Below, piece after piece: positions 7,901-13,759 of a DNA stretch of 17,173 nucleotides. The stretch's first letter is position 1, and each line of letters starts with the position of its first letter. The position numbers were made by a program, and so were the translations under genes. Source of the stretch: an uncultured Rubrobacteraceae bacterium (GTDB lineage Bacteria; Actinomycetota; Rubrobacteria; Rubrobacterales; Rubrobacteraceae); the NCBI GenBank assembly GCA_902806105.1, contig CADCVI010000019.1:1-17173 (forward strand), written 5' to 3'. Below the pieces are notes generated by a model, which had not been told where the DNA came from, did not search any database, and saw only the letters and a program-made list of their open reading frames with translations.

Positions 7901-7978
7901 GACCTCGCGCCCGAGGCGCACGATCTCGGCGTCGCGAGGGTCGAGGCGGCGAACCTCGCGCCTCCCGTTGGTGCCCAC
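4904..7978 (-). CDS. Soluble multi-GAF/PAS sensor histidine kinase (HisKA_3 type)
   Basis: About 1024 residues with no membrane segment, so a cytoplasmic sensor. Approximate order: N-terminal coiled coil (15-75), GAF (80-235), PAS (255-360), GAF (380-535), PAS (540-665), PAS (670-800), HisKA_3 dimerisation domain with the phospho-acceptor H836 in SRDLHDRVAHS, and HATPase_c (915-1015) with N-box REAVRNAVNHSG and G-box EDDGGGF. The HisKA_3 type pairs with NarL-family regulators, and one follows with a 4-base overlap. I chose the GTG at 7978 because GGGAG lies 7 bases upstream; it begins one base after the preceding stop. An earlier GTG at 7999 would add seven residues and overlap the preceding gene by 20 bases. 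The stacked GAF and PAS domains suggest sensing of redox state, light or small ligands, but which one cannot be read from the sequence. Confidence 0.93.
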   Translation of the reverse strand: MGTNGRREVRRLDPRDAEIVRLGREVAMLRERERAARAEAQDARKHFTDLTAMSRRFASSIRVGVGERHQQRRRLAAQYAISRVLSGARDLDEAAPKIYEILGERLGWHAGVLWKVEGDAGGSDVLRRANAWHSSTSPRGILDAVGDGTVYRRGEGLPGRVWERGRPVWVEDLFQEEDEGWSAGEGPRGALAFPIVDGSFIGVFELFRREALSPDEDMMKTAELVGGQIAQFLDRRRAEDERDLALVREREAREQATGILESINDAFFAMDEERRFTYVNREAEGLWGKKREELLGRNVWEVFPEAIGSEYHRTVEEVFRTGRSAEYEAVSSIIGIWVYGRVYPSPGGVSVLFHTIEERKRAEVDARRSRERATFRAALAEALRQLEDATGIQAEAVRILRGHLGASRALFAEIEADDDHFAVTTEFTDGAPCLAGRHRLRDLGPETVACIRDGRNLVVADTETARLTGSERAAFAAIAVRAHVLIPLRKDGRPNALLSIQQSEPRAWTAEEVALIEEAAEKTWAAVEHARAQEALRARENRYRSLVTATSSIVWTATPARGYVEEMPSWEEYTGQSFDGYQGFGWLDAVHPDDRALADRWTRAYPGEAPVESEFRLRRRDGEYRRVISRGVSIPDEDRDEPREWVGVILDVEDNRRAEEEREVLRRETEEERARLQTILKQMPGGIFVADSSGQFVISNDGARHIYEEEISSVEECGQRALSYPDGEGIAKDELPLVRALRGEAVSGMEYYVERSDGTRRVIRTNAAPVLDGEGNVVAAVKAFEDVTEHKKAERERDRSLVREREAQAQADEAERRLAFYAGAREERQIISRDLHDRVAHSIAVVRQNLELYEVLKDRNPEAAAKKMKLAKDEATVSLKATRDLSMMLRRSEVEGGITRALAGLGETTIPTGVCYESSVAGNDSAVPPHIGNQVFLVLREAVRNAVNHSGCANIAVRLEITNERVIGTVEDDGGGFEHDEAHSGGGLRSMEERAALVGGVFRLLPVPGGTKTEVSVPLRGRSS

Positions 7979-7979
7979 G

Positions 7980-10900
7980 TTAATCTCCCGTGACCTCACG
8001 GATTACGACGACCCCGCCCCCGGCCTCGTCTTCCCCGGGGAAGGGGTGGCCCCTCGCCTCGAAGAAGGTAAGCCCGCCTTCCTCCTCCCGAATGGCGAAC
8101 AATACCTCGAACGGCTCCCCGCGCGAGGCCCGGACCTGCGGCATCTCGTCGAACGGCATGGGCTCGCCGCCCTTGTCGAGCGGGACGAACTTCCCCAGCC
8201 GGGCGCTCGCACCCACCTCCCAGACCTCCCCGTCTTCGAAGCGCCAGCGGAAGGCTTCGTTGGTGAACAGCACCTTGCCCTCGGCGTCCACCGCCAGCAC
8301 GGCATCGACGATGCCCCGCAGGATCGCCTCCAGGCGCGACCCCTGCTCCCGAGCCTTCCCGGAGATCTCCTCCGCGTGGCGGCGGGAGAGCACCTGGTCG
8401 GTGACGTCGACGATCTGCATGACGACGCCCTCGACGTCGCCGCTCCCGTCGCGCAGCGGCACGGCGGTGACGTCGAGGATGAGCTCCTCGTTTCTCCCGT
8501 CGCCGTTCCGGTCGTAGAAGAGGCCCTCTACGCGGCTGGAGAAGTGCTCGCCCTCCTCGTATACCCGGCGCACATGCTCCTCGCGTCCCTGCCGGGCGAG
8601 GTCCGGTAGCGCCTTGGCGAAGGTCTTGCCCATGACGTCGGCCTCGCGCCGGTCGAAGAGGCGCAGAAAGGCCGGGTTCGCGAGGCGCAGGAAGAGTTCC
8701 GGGCCCTCATAGACGACGATCCCGAAGGGGATCCGATCCAGGATGACCTGCAACCTGCTCCGCGCGGACTCGCTCGCCCGGCGATCCTCCTCCCGGTCGC
8801 GCGCCATCTCCTGGAGCTCGGCGCTCCTCGCCTGGAGGTCCTCGTTCGTCGTGTTCAGCTCCTCTATCGTCGCCTGGAGCTCCTCGTTCAGGGTCTCCAG
8901 CTCCTCGTTCGTCGCCTGGAGCTCCTCGTTGAGCGTCTCGACCTCCTCGGTCGACGCCTGGGCCGCCTCGGAGTCCATCAGCGACTCCTCGTAGGCGGTC
9001 TGGAGCTCCTCGTTGAGCTCGCCAAGCTCGCGGTTGGCCTCCTCGAACCTCCGATTTGCCTCGACGAGACGCTCGTTCTGCGCGCCGAGGCGCATGGTCT
9101 CGGCCTTCGCCCCTCCCTTCAGGGCCTCCACCTCGGCGACCATGGCATTTATGCGTTCTTCGAGGGCCAGGCGCTCCAGCGCCTCGCGGGAGACGTCGTT
9201 GACCACGATCATGACGGTCCCGGCCTGCCCCGCCTGGCCCACCTCGTGCCGGGGGTAGCAGTCGAGCCTCAGGTGCCTCGGCTCGCCGGTGACGGCGTCC
9301 TCCAGCACGAACTCCCCGGTCGACGCCGAGCCGTCTCTGAACGCGGCGTCGAGCGCCGCCCGAACCTCCGCGTAGGGGGCGTCGCGCATGGCGTGTAGGA
9401 AGTCCTCGCCCGCCGCCGCGCCGTGTATGGAGAGCAGGCGCCGGGCGGCGGTGTTGATCGCGCGTATGTCGTACTTGCGGTCGACCACGACGACCCCGAC
9501 GGGGATGTGCGACAGGCCGTCCTCACCCCTTGCCCGCGGCGACGCCTCGGCCTCGATCTTCTCTATGGCCGTCACCTCGGTGCCCGGGACGGTGCCGCGC
9601 CCCGGCCTCGGGCTCGGCAGGGGAGTGGTGACGGGCGGCATCAGGAAGCGCTCCCCCTCGCGCCGGTAGACCTTGTACTGGCGGCTCTCCGTCTCGAAGT
9701 ACTCGCTCAACGGGGAGACCGTCTCGGCCTTACCGAGGACGAGGCAGCCGCCGTTCCTCAGGGAGTAGGCGAAGAGATGCAGGGCGCGCCTCTGGAGTTC
9801 CGGGGCGAAGTAGATCAGGACGTTCCGGCTCACGCACAGGTCCACGTTCGGAAATGGCGAGCGCCTCGAAAGGTCGTGCTCCCCGAAGACGATCATGCTC
9901 CGTATCTTCTTTTTGATCTGGTACTGGCCGTCGACCTCGTCGAAGTAGCGGTCCAGCTGCTTCGACGAGAGCCCGCGAACGGAGGATGCGGAGTAGATCC
10001 CCCGGCGGGCGAACTCTATTGCCCCCTCGTCGACGTCCGTGGCGAAGATCCGGGCTTTGAAGGTCCCGAGGTCGCCCCCGAGCACCTCGGCGAGCGCTAT
10101 CGCCAGGGAGTACGCCTCCTCGCCCGTGGCGCATCCTGCCGACCAGACCCTGAGGCCGCGGCCGGCCTCCCGGGCCTCCCGGACCAGCCTGGGCAGCACC
10201 TCGGCCTGAAGGTACGCGAAGTGCTCGGGATCGCGGAAGAACTCGGTGACCTTTATGAGAAACGAACTCAGGAGGTTCCGGTACTCCTCGGGGTTCTCCG
10301 CGAGGTAGGCCCGGTACTCCCCCACGGTCGCCTGGTCCGTGGCGGCCATGCGGCGCTTGAGGCGGCGCGTGATCGTGGTCTCCTTGTAGCTGCCGAAGTC
10401 GACGCCGTAGACCTTTCGAAGCCCTTCCAGGAGGCGTTCGAACTCCCCCTCCTCACCCTCCGGCGGCTCCTCCATGGGTCCGCCGAGGCCGGCGAGCAGG
10501 TCCACCAGTATGCGCACGATCTCGTCGAGGTCGGCGATGATGTCCACGGTGCTCGGCGCCAGGGAGGCGGGCATCCCCCCGAACTCGGCGGTGTCGGGGT
10601 TCTGGATCAGCACGGTCCCGCCCCTCTCGCTCACGAGCCGGGCGCCGTCGGTGCCGTCGTTGCCGGTGCCGGTGAGGACCACGGCGATGAGACGCTCCCC
10701 GAACACCTCGGCGGCACTCCCGAGCAGCAGGTCCACCGAGGGCTTCGGCCGCCCCCTCAACTCGTTCATCATCCCGATGTGGGAGTCCGTGATGTCGACG
10801 TGCTTGTTCGCCGGCACCACGAAGACCACCCCGGACTCCAGGGGCTCGTTGTCCGAGACCGTGCGGACCGGCAAGACGCTGCGGCGCGCCAGAATGCCCT

Positions 10901-11054
10901 GGAGGTGACTCTCACGCTCGGGGTCGAGGTGCTGGGCTATGACTATCGGCGCGGGGAAGTCCTCAGGCAACATCGAGACCAGCCTGGAGAGCGCCCCTAT
11001 GCCTCCGGCCGAAGACCCGACCACCACAAGTTGCGTGCAAGGTGCTTCGGCCAC
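7980..11054 (-). CDS. CheB-CheR-PAS fusion protein
   Basis: About 1024 residues. A CheB methylesterase domain (5-190) lacks a receiver domain but keeps the catalytic triad S15 (GSSAGG), H42 (AQHLDPE) and D133 (GTGNDG). CheR follows: N-terminal helices (about 200-265), then a SAM-dependent methyltransferase (270-465) with WSAGCATGEEAYS and RNVLIYF. Next come a PAS domain (about 510-620), a long heptad coiled coil (630-780) and two PAS domains (785-900, 920-1024). It has no kinase domain of its own; the kinase is the next gene. Three GTG codons in a row are possible starts (11060, 11057, 11054). The last has the best spacing from GAGGAG (11060-11065). In classical chemotaxis CheB and CheR edit receptor glutamates. 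No receptor gene is here, so the substrate is unknown, and may be a partner protein or the fusion itself. Confidence 0.93.
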   Translation of the reverse strand: MAEAPCTQLVVVGSSAGGIGALSRLVSMLPEDFPAPIVIAQHLDPERESHLQGILARRSVLPVRTVSDNEPLESGVVFVVPANKHVDITDSHIGMMNELRGRPKPSVDLLLGSAAEVFGERLIAVVLTGTGNDGTDGARLVSERGGTVLIQNPDTAEFGGMPASLAPSTVDIIADLDEIVRILVDLLAGLGGPMEEPPEGEEGEFERLLEGLRKVYGVDFGSYKETTITRRLKRRMAATDQATVGEYRAYLAENPEEYRNLLSSFLIKVTEFFRDPEHFAYLQAEVLPRLVREAREAGRGLRVWSAGCATGEEAYSLAIALAEVLGGDLGTFKARIFATDVDEGAIEFARRGIYSASSVRGLSSKQLDRYFDEVDGQYQIKKKIRSMIVFGEHDLSRRSPFPNVDLCVSRNVLIYFAPELQRRALHLFAYSLRNGGCLVLGKAETVSPLSEYFETESRQYKVYRREGERFLMPPVTTPLPSPRPGRGTVPGTEVTAIEKIEAEASPRARGEDGLSHIPVGVVVVDRKYDIRAINTAARRLLSIHGAAAGEDFLHAMRDAPYAEVRAALDAAFRDGSASTGEFVLEDAVTGEPRHLRLDCYPRHEVGQAGQAGTVMIVVNDVSREALERLALEERINAMVAEVEALKGGAKAETMRLGAQNERLVEANRRFEEANRELGELNEELQTAYEESLMDSEAAQASTEEVETLNEELQATNEELETLNEELQATIEELNTTNEDLQARSAELQEMARDREEDRRASESARSRLQVILDRIPFGIVVYEGPELFLRLANPAFLRLFDRREADVMGKTFAKALPDLARQGREEHVRRVYEEGEHFSSRVEGLFYDRNGDGRNEELILDVTAVPLRDGSGDVEGVVMQIVDVTDQVLSRRHAEEISGKAREQGSRLEAILRGIVDAVLAVDAEGKVLFTNEAFRWRFEDGEVWEVGASARLGKFVPLDKGGEPMPFDEMPQVRASRGEPFEVLFAIREEEGGLTFFEARGHPFPGEDEAGGGVVVIREVTGD
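8824..8947 (-). repeat. 21-base tandem repeat coding the heptad coiled coil
   Basis: Degenerate 21-base units (7 codons) within the CheB-CheR-PAS gene, encoding runs of the pattern (L)-N/Q-E-E-L-x-x/T. This is the signalling coiled coil seen in many CheB-CheR-PAS fusions. The repeats lie between the first PAS domain and the last two, so they likely set helix register for signal transmission between domains. Confidence 0.7.
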
Positions 11055-11085
11055 CACCACTCCTCACGTATTGCGTTCTCACGGC

Positions 11086-11115
11086 ATTGTACCGCCCGGG
11101 TCGGCGCCGGTCGAA
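11086..11115 (-). promoter_or_regulatory. Sigma-70-type promoter for the signalling operon
   Basis: On the minus strand TACAAT (11091-11086) is a near-consensus -10 hexamer. A weak -35-like TTCGAC (11115-11110) lies 18 bases upstream. Transcription would begin near 11079 and reach the CheB-CheR-PAS start after about 25 bases, passing the GAGGAG ribosome binding site. The -10 match is good; the -35 match is poor, so an activator may be needed. Confidence 0.5.
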
Positions 11116-11184
11116 ACACCCTTCCGTGATACTCGCGCGGTTGCCCGAGCAGAACCGGGTACACCGGAGCGGGAGGGCCATGCA

Positions 11185-11198
11185 TATACAGACGTATA
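11185..11198. repeat. Small AT-rich inverted repeat
   Basis: TATAC and GTATA flank AGAC in an AT-rich patch within otherwise GC-rich DNA, about 95 bases upstream of the signalling operon -10 element. It could be a regulator site or part of a divergent promoter. Arms of 5 bases are short enough to be chance. Confidence 0.25.
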
Positions 11199-11309
11199 GA
11201 CCGCATGCCCGAACCGTCCAGAATCCGCGGGACCGGCCGCGGACGGCGGAATGAGAGCGAAGCCGCCCCCTGTCTTATCGGCATCTGTACCTCGGAGCGC
11301 GCGTTGCCG

Positions 11310-11489
11310 GACGGGCACGGCATACAAGCCATCGGGCCTTCCTTCGGGCATCTGGGTGAGTCGCCTGGGGCCTTACCGGACGCGATCTTCGTCGTGGTGC
11401 ATACCCCCGGAGATGCACCGGGCGTGCAAGACCCGAGAGTCGACGAGCTTCGGAGCGTATCCCCGGTCAGACGAGCGTACCGTTACTAA
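11310..11489 (+). pseudogene. Decayed CheB methylesterase fragment
   Basis: The frame ending at the TAA 11487-11489 reads DGHGIQAIG, then a short spacer, then ALPDAIFVVVHTPGDAPGV, then SPVRRA. This follows the N-terminal part of a CheB methylesterase domain: the SAGGxxAL turn, the 'LPADLPAAVFVVLHxPP' strand with the catalytic histidine, and the 'GPLPVRxA' segment. The catalytic serine position appears replaced by D, no start codon or ribosome binding site fits, and the rest of the domain (the GNDG motif) is missing. It lies next to the intact CheB-CheR-PAS gene but on the opposite strand, so it is more likely a remnant of a second CheB gene than a duplication edge. The match is by eye over about 55 residues. 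Confidence 0.42.
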
Positions 11490-11490
11490 A

Positions 11491-11514
11491 GGAGGATCAA
11501 AAAGGACCGTAGTA
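11491..11514 (+). other. Strong Shine-Dalgarno-like sequence without a gene
   Basis: AAAGGAGGATCA (11488-11499) is an ideal Shine-Dalgarno sequence, but no ATG, GTG or TTG follows at a workable distance in a frame that stays open with sensible codon use. The frame beginning at ATC 11496 runs to a TAA after the first repeat copy; the second repeat copy breaks the same frame. It may be the vestige of a gene start or part of the RNA element that begins here. Confidence 0.3.
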
Positions 11515-11664
11515 GTGGTGAAGTAGAAGAAGGCCAGCGTTCAGGGGTGGTAGGTGGGAAAGGAGAACGCCGGCCTGGAAACCGTGGCAAGAAGCAGTTT
11601 GCCGCACGGGGGCAGTCCTGGTAAGGGCCTTTGTGTGTATTTGTCATACATAGTTCAGGCCATT
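11515..11664 (+). repeat. Structured repeat element, copy A (candidate noncoding RNA)
   Basis: About 150 bases, shared with copy B. It opens with GTGGTGAAGTAGAAGAA, then a stem: GGCCAGCGTTC (11532-11542) with GAACGCCGGCC (11565-11575), 10 of 11 positions paired, 22-base loop containing GGTGGGAAAGG. Next come the conserved CTGGAAACCGTGGC, a second hairpin (GGCAA with TTGCC, inside CCGT with ACGG), and a third (TGTGTAT 11634-11640 with ATACATA 11646-11652) enclosed by GGCCT (11626-11630) with AGGCC (11657-11661). It ends GGCCATT. The strand is assigned only for convenience. On the minus strand the first stem is followed by TTCTTCTAC, so a terminator role in that direction is an alternative. I do not recognise it as a known riboswitch class. 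Confidence 0.5.
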
Positions 11665-11841
11665 GTGGCGTTGGCTAGACAGGCTCGTGGCCGGGCGCGT
11701 CCCATTGTACCGGGTCTCGCGTCTTCGTGGCATACCGCAGTTGATCTCGAAGGATTACGCGGCATCTTGACAAAGCTCGCAGCGTCGTGGTCCACGCGGG
11801 AGGTTTCATGAGGAGAGAGCGAGGTAGCTCATGTTGCCCGG

Positions 11842-11986
11842 GTGGTGAGGTAGAAGAAGGCCGGCGTCTGAGGTGGTGGGAAAGGTAGACGCCGGCCTGG
11901 AAACCGTGGCGAGGAGTATTGTGCTCCGGGTCAGGGGGAGGCGCATGTGTATTTAGGTGCATCTTCTCTGCACAACACGGGCCATT
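11842..11986 (+). repeat. Structured repeat element, copy B (candidate noncoding RNA)
   Basis: Second copy, 327 bases downstream of copy A. The opening GTGGTGAGGTAGAAGAA differs from copy A at one base. The first stem is a perfect 11 bases: GGCCGGCGTCT (11859-11869) with AGACGCCGGCC (11887-11897), 17-base loop. Compared with copy A, the inner end of the stem changes from TTC/GAA to TCT/AGA on both sides, keeping all pairs. CTGGAAACCGTGGC is identical. The second hairpin is GGAG/CTCC, and the third is GTGCA (11957-11961) with TGCAC (11969-11973) inside GTGT/ACAC. TGTGTATTT and the terminal GGCCATT are also shared with copy A. It ends about 130 bases before the small membrane-protein gene. Confidence 0.5.
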
Positions 11987-12117
11987 ATCGGGGAGCTCGG
12001 CGGCCGAGGGTGGCTCTCTCTGCGTGGGGGGGGAGTGTTGCGCGGGGATGACGGGGGTAGGTTTCTTTGAGGAATGTGGAAGGTTCTGATCTCCCCAAAG
12101 GACTACGAGGAGGGGTG

Positions 12118-12648
12118 ATGGAGGAGAGGTATGAGGCGGGGCGGGGCGCCCGTTACGGGTACTCCGGCGGGCGGGGCACGAGTTGGGTCAGCGTTGCGAT
12201 CGGGTGGCTCTCCGCCCTCGGGGCGAGCCTCATCCTGAGCGGGATCATCGGCGGTCTTATCGGCTCTTTCGTGGCGGCGGGGGCCGCGAACGGTCAGGGC
12301 GGGAACGCGACGCTGGTGGGGCTCCTGATCACGCTCTTCATGGCCTTCCTGATCGGGGGCTACACGGCCGGGAGGCTCGCGGGCCGCGACGGGACGAAGC
12401 ACGGCCTCCTGGTCGCCCTCGTCGCGCTTCTCGTTACCGTCGTCCTCGCCCTCCTCGGCGGGCTCGTGGGGGTTAGCTTTATCGGCAGCCTCCGTGGTGT
12501 CACCCTACCCGGTCTCCCGGAGGACCTTGCCCGGCAGGGCCTGAACGCCTCCCTCACGCTCGCCAGCGTCCTGGCCCTCCTCCTACCGTTCGTCGCGGGC
12601 GCGCTCGGCGGCTCCAGGGGTGCTGCGACCGGCGCGCGCCGGCCGTGA
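12118..12648 (+). CDS. Small four-helix membrane protein of unknown function
   Basis: A 176-residue protein with a short charged, Tyr/Gly-rich N-terminus (residues 1-20) and four hydrophobic segments at about 22-55, 62-84, 95-125 and 142-165. They are rich in Gly, Ala, Leu and Val, and separated by short loops (NGQGG, RLAGRDGTK, a longer LRGVTLPGLPEDLARQG). The C-terminus is a short basic tail. It resembles the TIGR04086/DUF3792-like small membrane proteins and the paralogous hypothetical proteins common in Rubrobacter, but I cannot assign a function. The ATG at 12118 was chosen for GAGGAGG (12107-12113) just upstream; the frame is open further up to 12067 without a ribosome binding site. It stands alone; a hairpin lies downstream. 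Confidence 0.8.
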   Translation: MEERYEAGRGARYGYSGGRGTSWVSVAIGWLSALGASLILSGIIGGLIGSFVAAGAANGQGGNATLVGLLITLFMAFLIGGYTAGRLAGRDGTKHGLLVALVALLVTVVLALLGGLVGVSFIGSLRGVTLPGLPEDLARQGLNASLTLASVLALLLPFVAGALGGSRGAATGARRP

Positions 12649-12719
12649 GGGCTCGTTAGAGATCTTGCGGGGCTTCCTGCACCTTTCGGACCATTTATCT
12701 CCTCGAAGCCCGCAGCCGC

Positions 12720-12746
12720 CCTACCCGTAACCTCTGCGCGGGTAGG
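12720..12746. terminator. Hairpin downstream of the membrane-protein gene
   Basis: CCTACCCG (12720-12727) and CGGGTAGG (12739-12746) form a perfect 8-base stem with an 11-base loop, about 70 bases after the membrane-protein stop and 120 bases before the methyltransferase start. No T-run follows. It could end transcription of the upstream gene or be a regulatory site for the operon that begins downstream; the remaining bases of this 217-base gap show nothing else. Confidence 0.4.
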
Positions 12747-12865
12747 ATGCTCGGTGTGGGAAACAGGAGATCCAAACCGGCGAGGCGGGTCGCGTCAGGG
12801 CTACGTTCTGCATCTCGTATGACCTCTCTGGGTTCGGGATCTAGCAGGCCGGCGAACAGCGGGGC

Positions 12866-13759
12866 GTGGAGTTGACGTGTTCGAGCCCCGGTCCTGCTGA
12901 GGGTCGTGCCACGTCTGCGGGGCAGCTTCTCTCGGGGGCGGACTGGTTGGACGTCCACTTCGAGGCGTGCCGGCCCGAGTACGAGGAGATGCTCCGCTTC
13001 GCCGGGGTGCCGCGGGGTGCCCGCGCGCTCGACGCGGGATGTGGCAGCGGGGGCTACCTGCCCCTCCTCTCCGAGATCGTCGGAGCAGGCGGCGTCGTAC
13101 ACGCCCTCGACCTCGCGCCGGAGAACGTCGCGCTGGTGGAGCGGCGACGAGAGTCAGGAGAGCTACCCCGCCTCGCGGAGGCGCGGGTGGGGAGCCTGAC
13201 CGAGCTACCCTACCCCGACGACTCCTTCGACGCGCTGTGGTGCGCCAACACGACGCAGTACCTCGGGGACGTGGAGTTCGAGACCGCTCTGGCCGAGTTC
13301 GGGCGGGTGGTGCGGCCCGGCGGGATCGTCGCGGTCAAGGACGTGGACGTGGCGCTCGCGAGGCTCTACCCGGCCGACCCGTTCCTGTTCCCGCACCTCT
13401 CGGAGGCGAGCGTGCTGGCGAACCCGGACGACGGCCACTCACGGGGTTCCCTGCGCGGACGGGAGCTGAGGCGCTGGCTCGAGCGGTCGGGGCTCCTGGA
13501 GGTGCGTCAGCGGACCGTAATGATCGAACGCTGGGCGCCGCTGCGCCCCGCGGAGCGTCGGTTCTTCGCCGACTGGCTCTCCTACCTCGCCGGGCTGGCG
13601 GAGGAGCGGGGGGTGCCCGAGGCGGACCTCGCGACCTGGCGCTCCCTCGCCGCCCCCGACGCGCCCGGCCACCCCCTCGACCGCCCCGACTCCTACACGT
13701 GCGAGGGTCAGATCGTCGCGGTGGGGCGCGTGCCCCGGCCGGGGGACGGGAGGTCGTGA
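12866..13759 (+). CDS. SAM-dependent class I methyltransferase
   Basis: A 297-residue methyltransferase. Motif I, ALDAGCGSGGYLPLL, lies at about 54-68. It is followed by the acidic end of beta-2 (VVHALDLAPENV), then SLTELPYPDDSFDALWC and VVRPGGIVAVKD: the layout of the Methyltransf_11/UbiE-like family. The extra C-terminal 110 residues (RRWLERSGLLEVRQRTVMIERWAPL onward) are typical of members that methylate small molecules. The substrate is unknown. The GTG at 12866 gives the longest sensible frame but has a weak ribosome binding site; TTG 12872 is an alternative. The stop overlaps the next start as GTGA. First gene of a tightly packed four-gene operon. Confidence 0.85.
   Translation: MELTCSSPGPAEGRATSAGQLLSGADWLDVHFEACRPEYEEMLRFAGVPRGARALDAGCGSGGYLPLLSEIVGAGGVVHALDLAPENVALVERRRESGELPRLAEARVGSLTELPYPDDSFDALWCANTTQYLGDVEFETALAEFGRVVRPGGIVAVKDVDVALARLYPADPFLFPHLSEASVLANPDDGHSRGSLRGRELRRWLERSGLLEVRQRTVMIERWAPLRPAERRFFADWLSYLAGLAEERGVPEADLATWRSLAAPDAPGHPLDRPDSYTCEGQIVAVGRVPRPGDGRS

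Larger units (their letters stand above)
11055..12117. other. Long intergenic region without an intact gene
   Basis: Over 1 kb separates the divergent CheB-CheR-PAS gene and the small membrane-protein gene. It contains the signalling operon promoter (near 11086-11115), a small inverted repeat (TATAC-AGAC-GTATA, 11185-11198), a probable decayed CheB fragment (11310-11489), two copies of a structured repeat (11515-11664 and 11842-11986), and a run of eight G (12026-12033). The base composition is slightly less GC-rich than the flanking genes. Open frames crossing it have no good start sites and no recognisable product. Confidence 0.7.

Noticed and set aside
9423..11129. 568-codon open frame on the + strand opposite CheB-CheR-PAS
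   Set aside because: It lies fully antisense to a gene with intact catalytic motifs, has no plausible ribosome binding site, and shows the His/Arg/Pro-rich composition typical of shadow frames in high-GC DNA.
11554..11811. 85-codon + strand frame running through repeat copy A
   Set aside because: It begins inside the stem loop without a ribosome binding site, has no recognisable domain, and the second repeat copy does not preserve the frame. RNA structure explains the sequence better.
11515..11986. CRISPR array or retron at the two repeats
   Set aside because: Only two long, diverged copies, no regular short repeats or spacers, and no cas or reverse transcriptase gene nearby.
11515..11986. 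Insertion sequence flanked by the two repeats
   Set aside because: No transposase frame lies between or beside the copies, the copies are in direct orientation, and no target-site duplication could be found.
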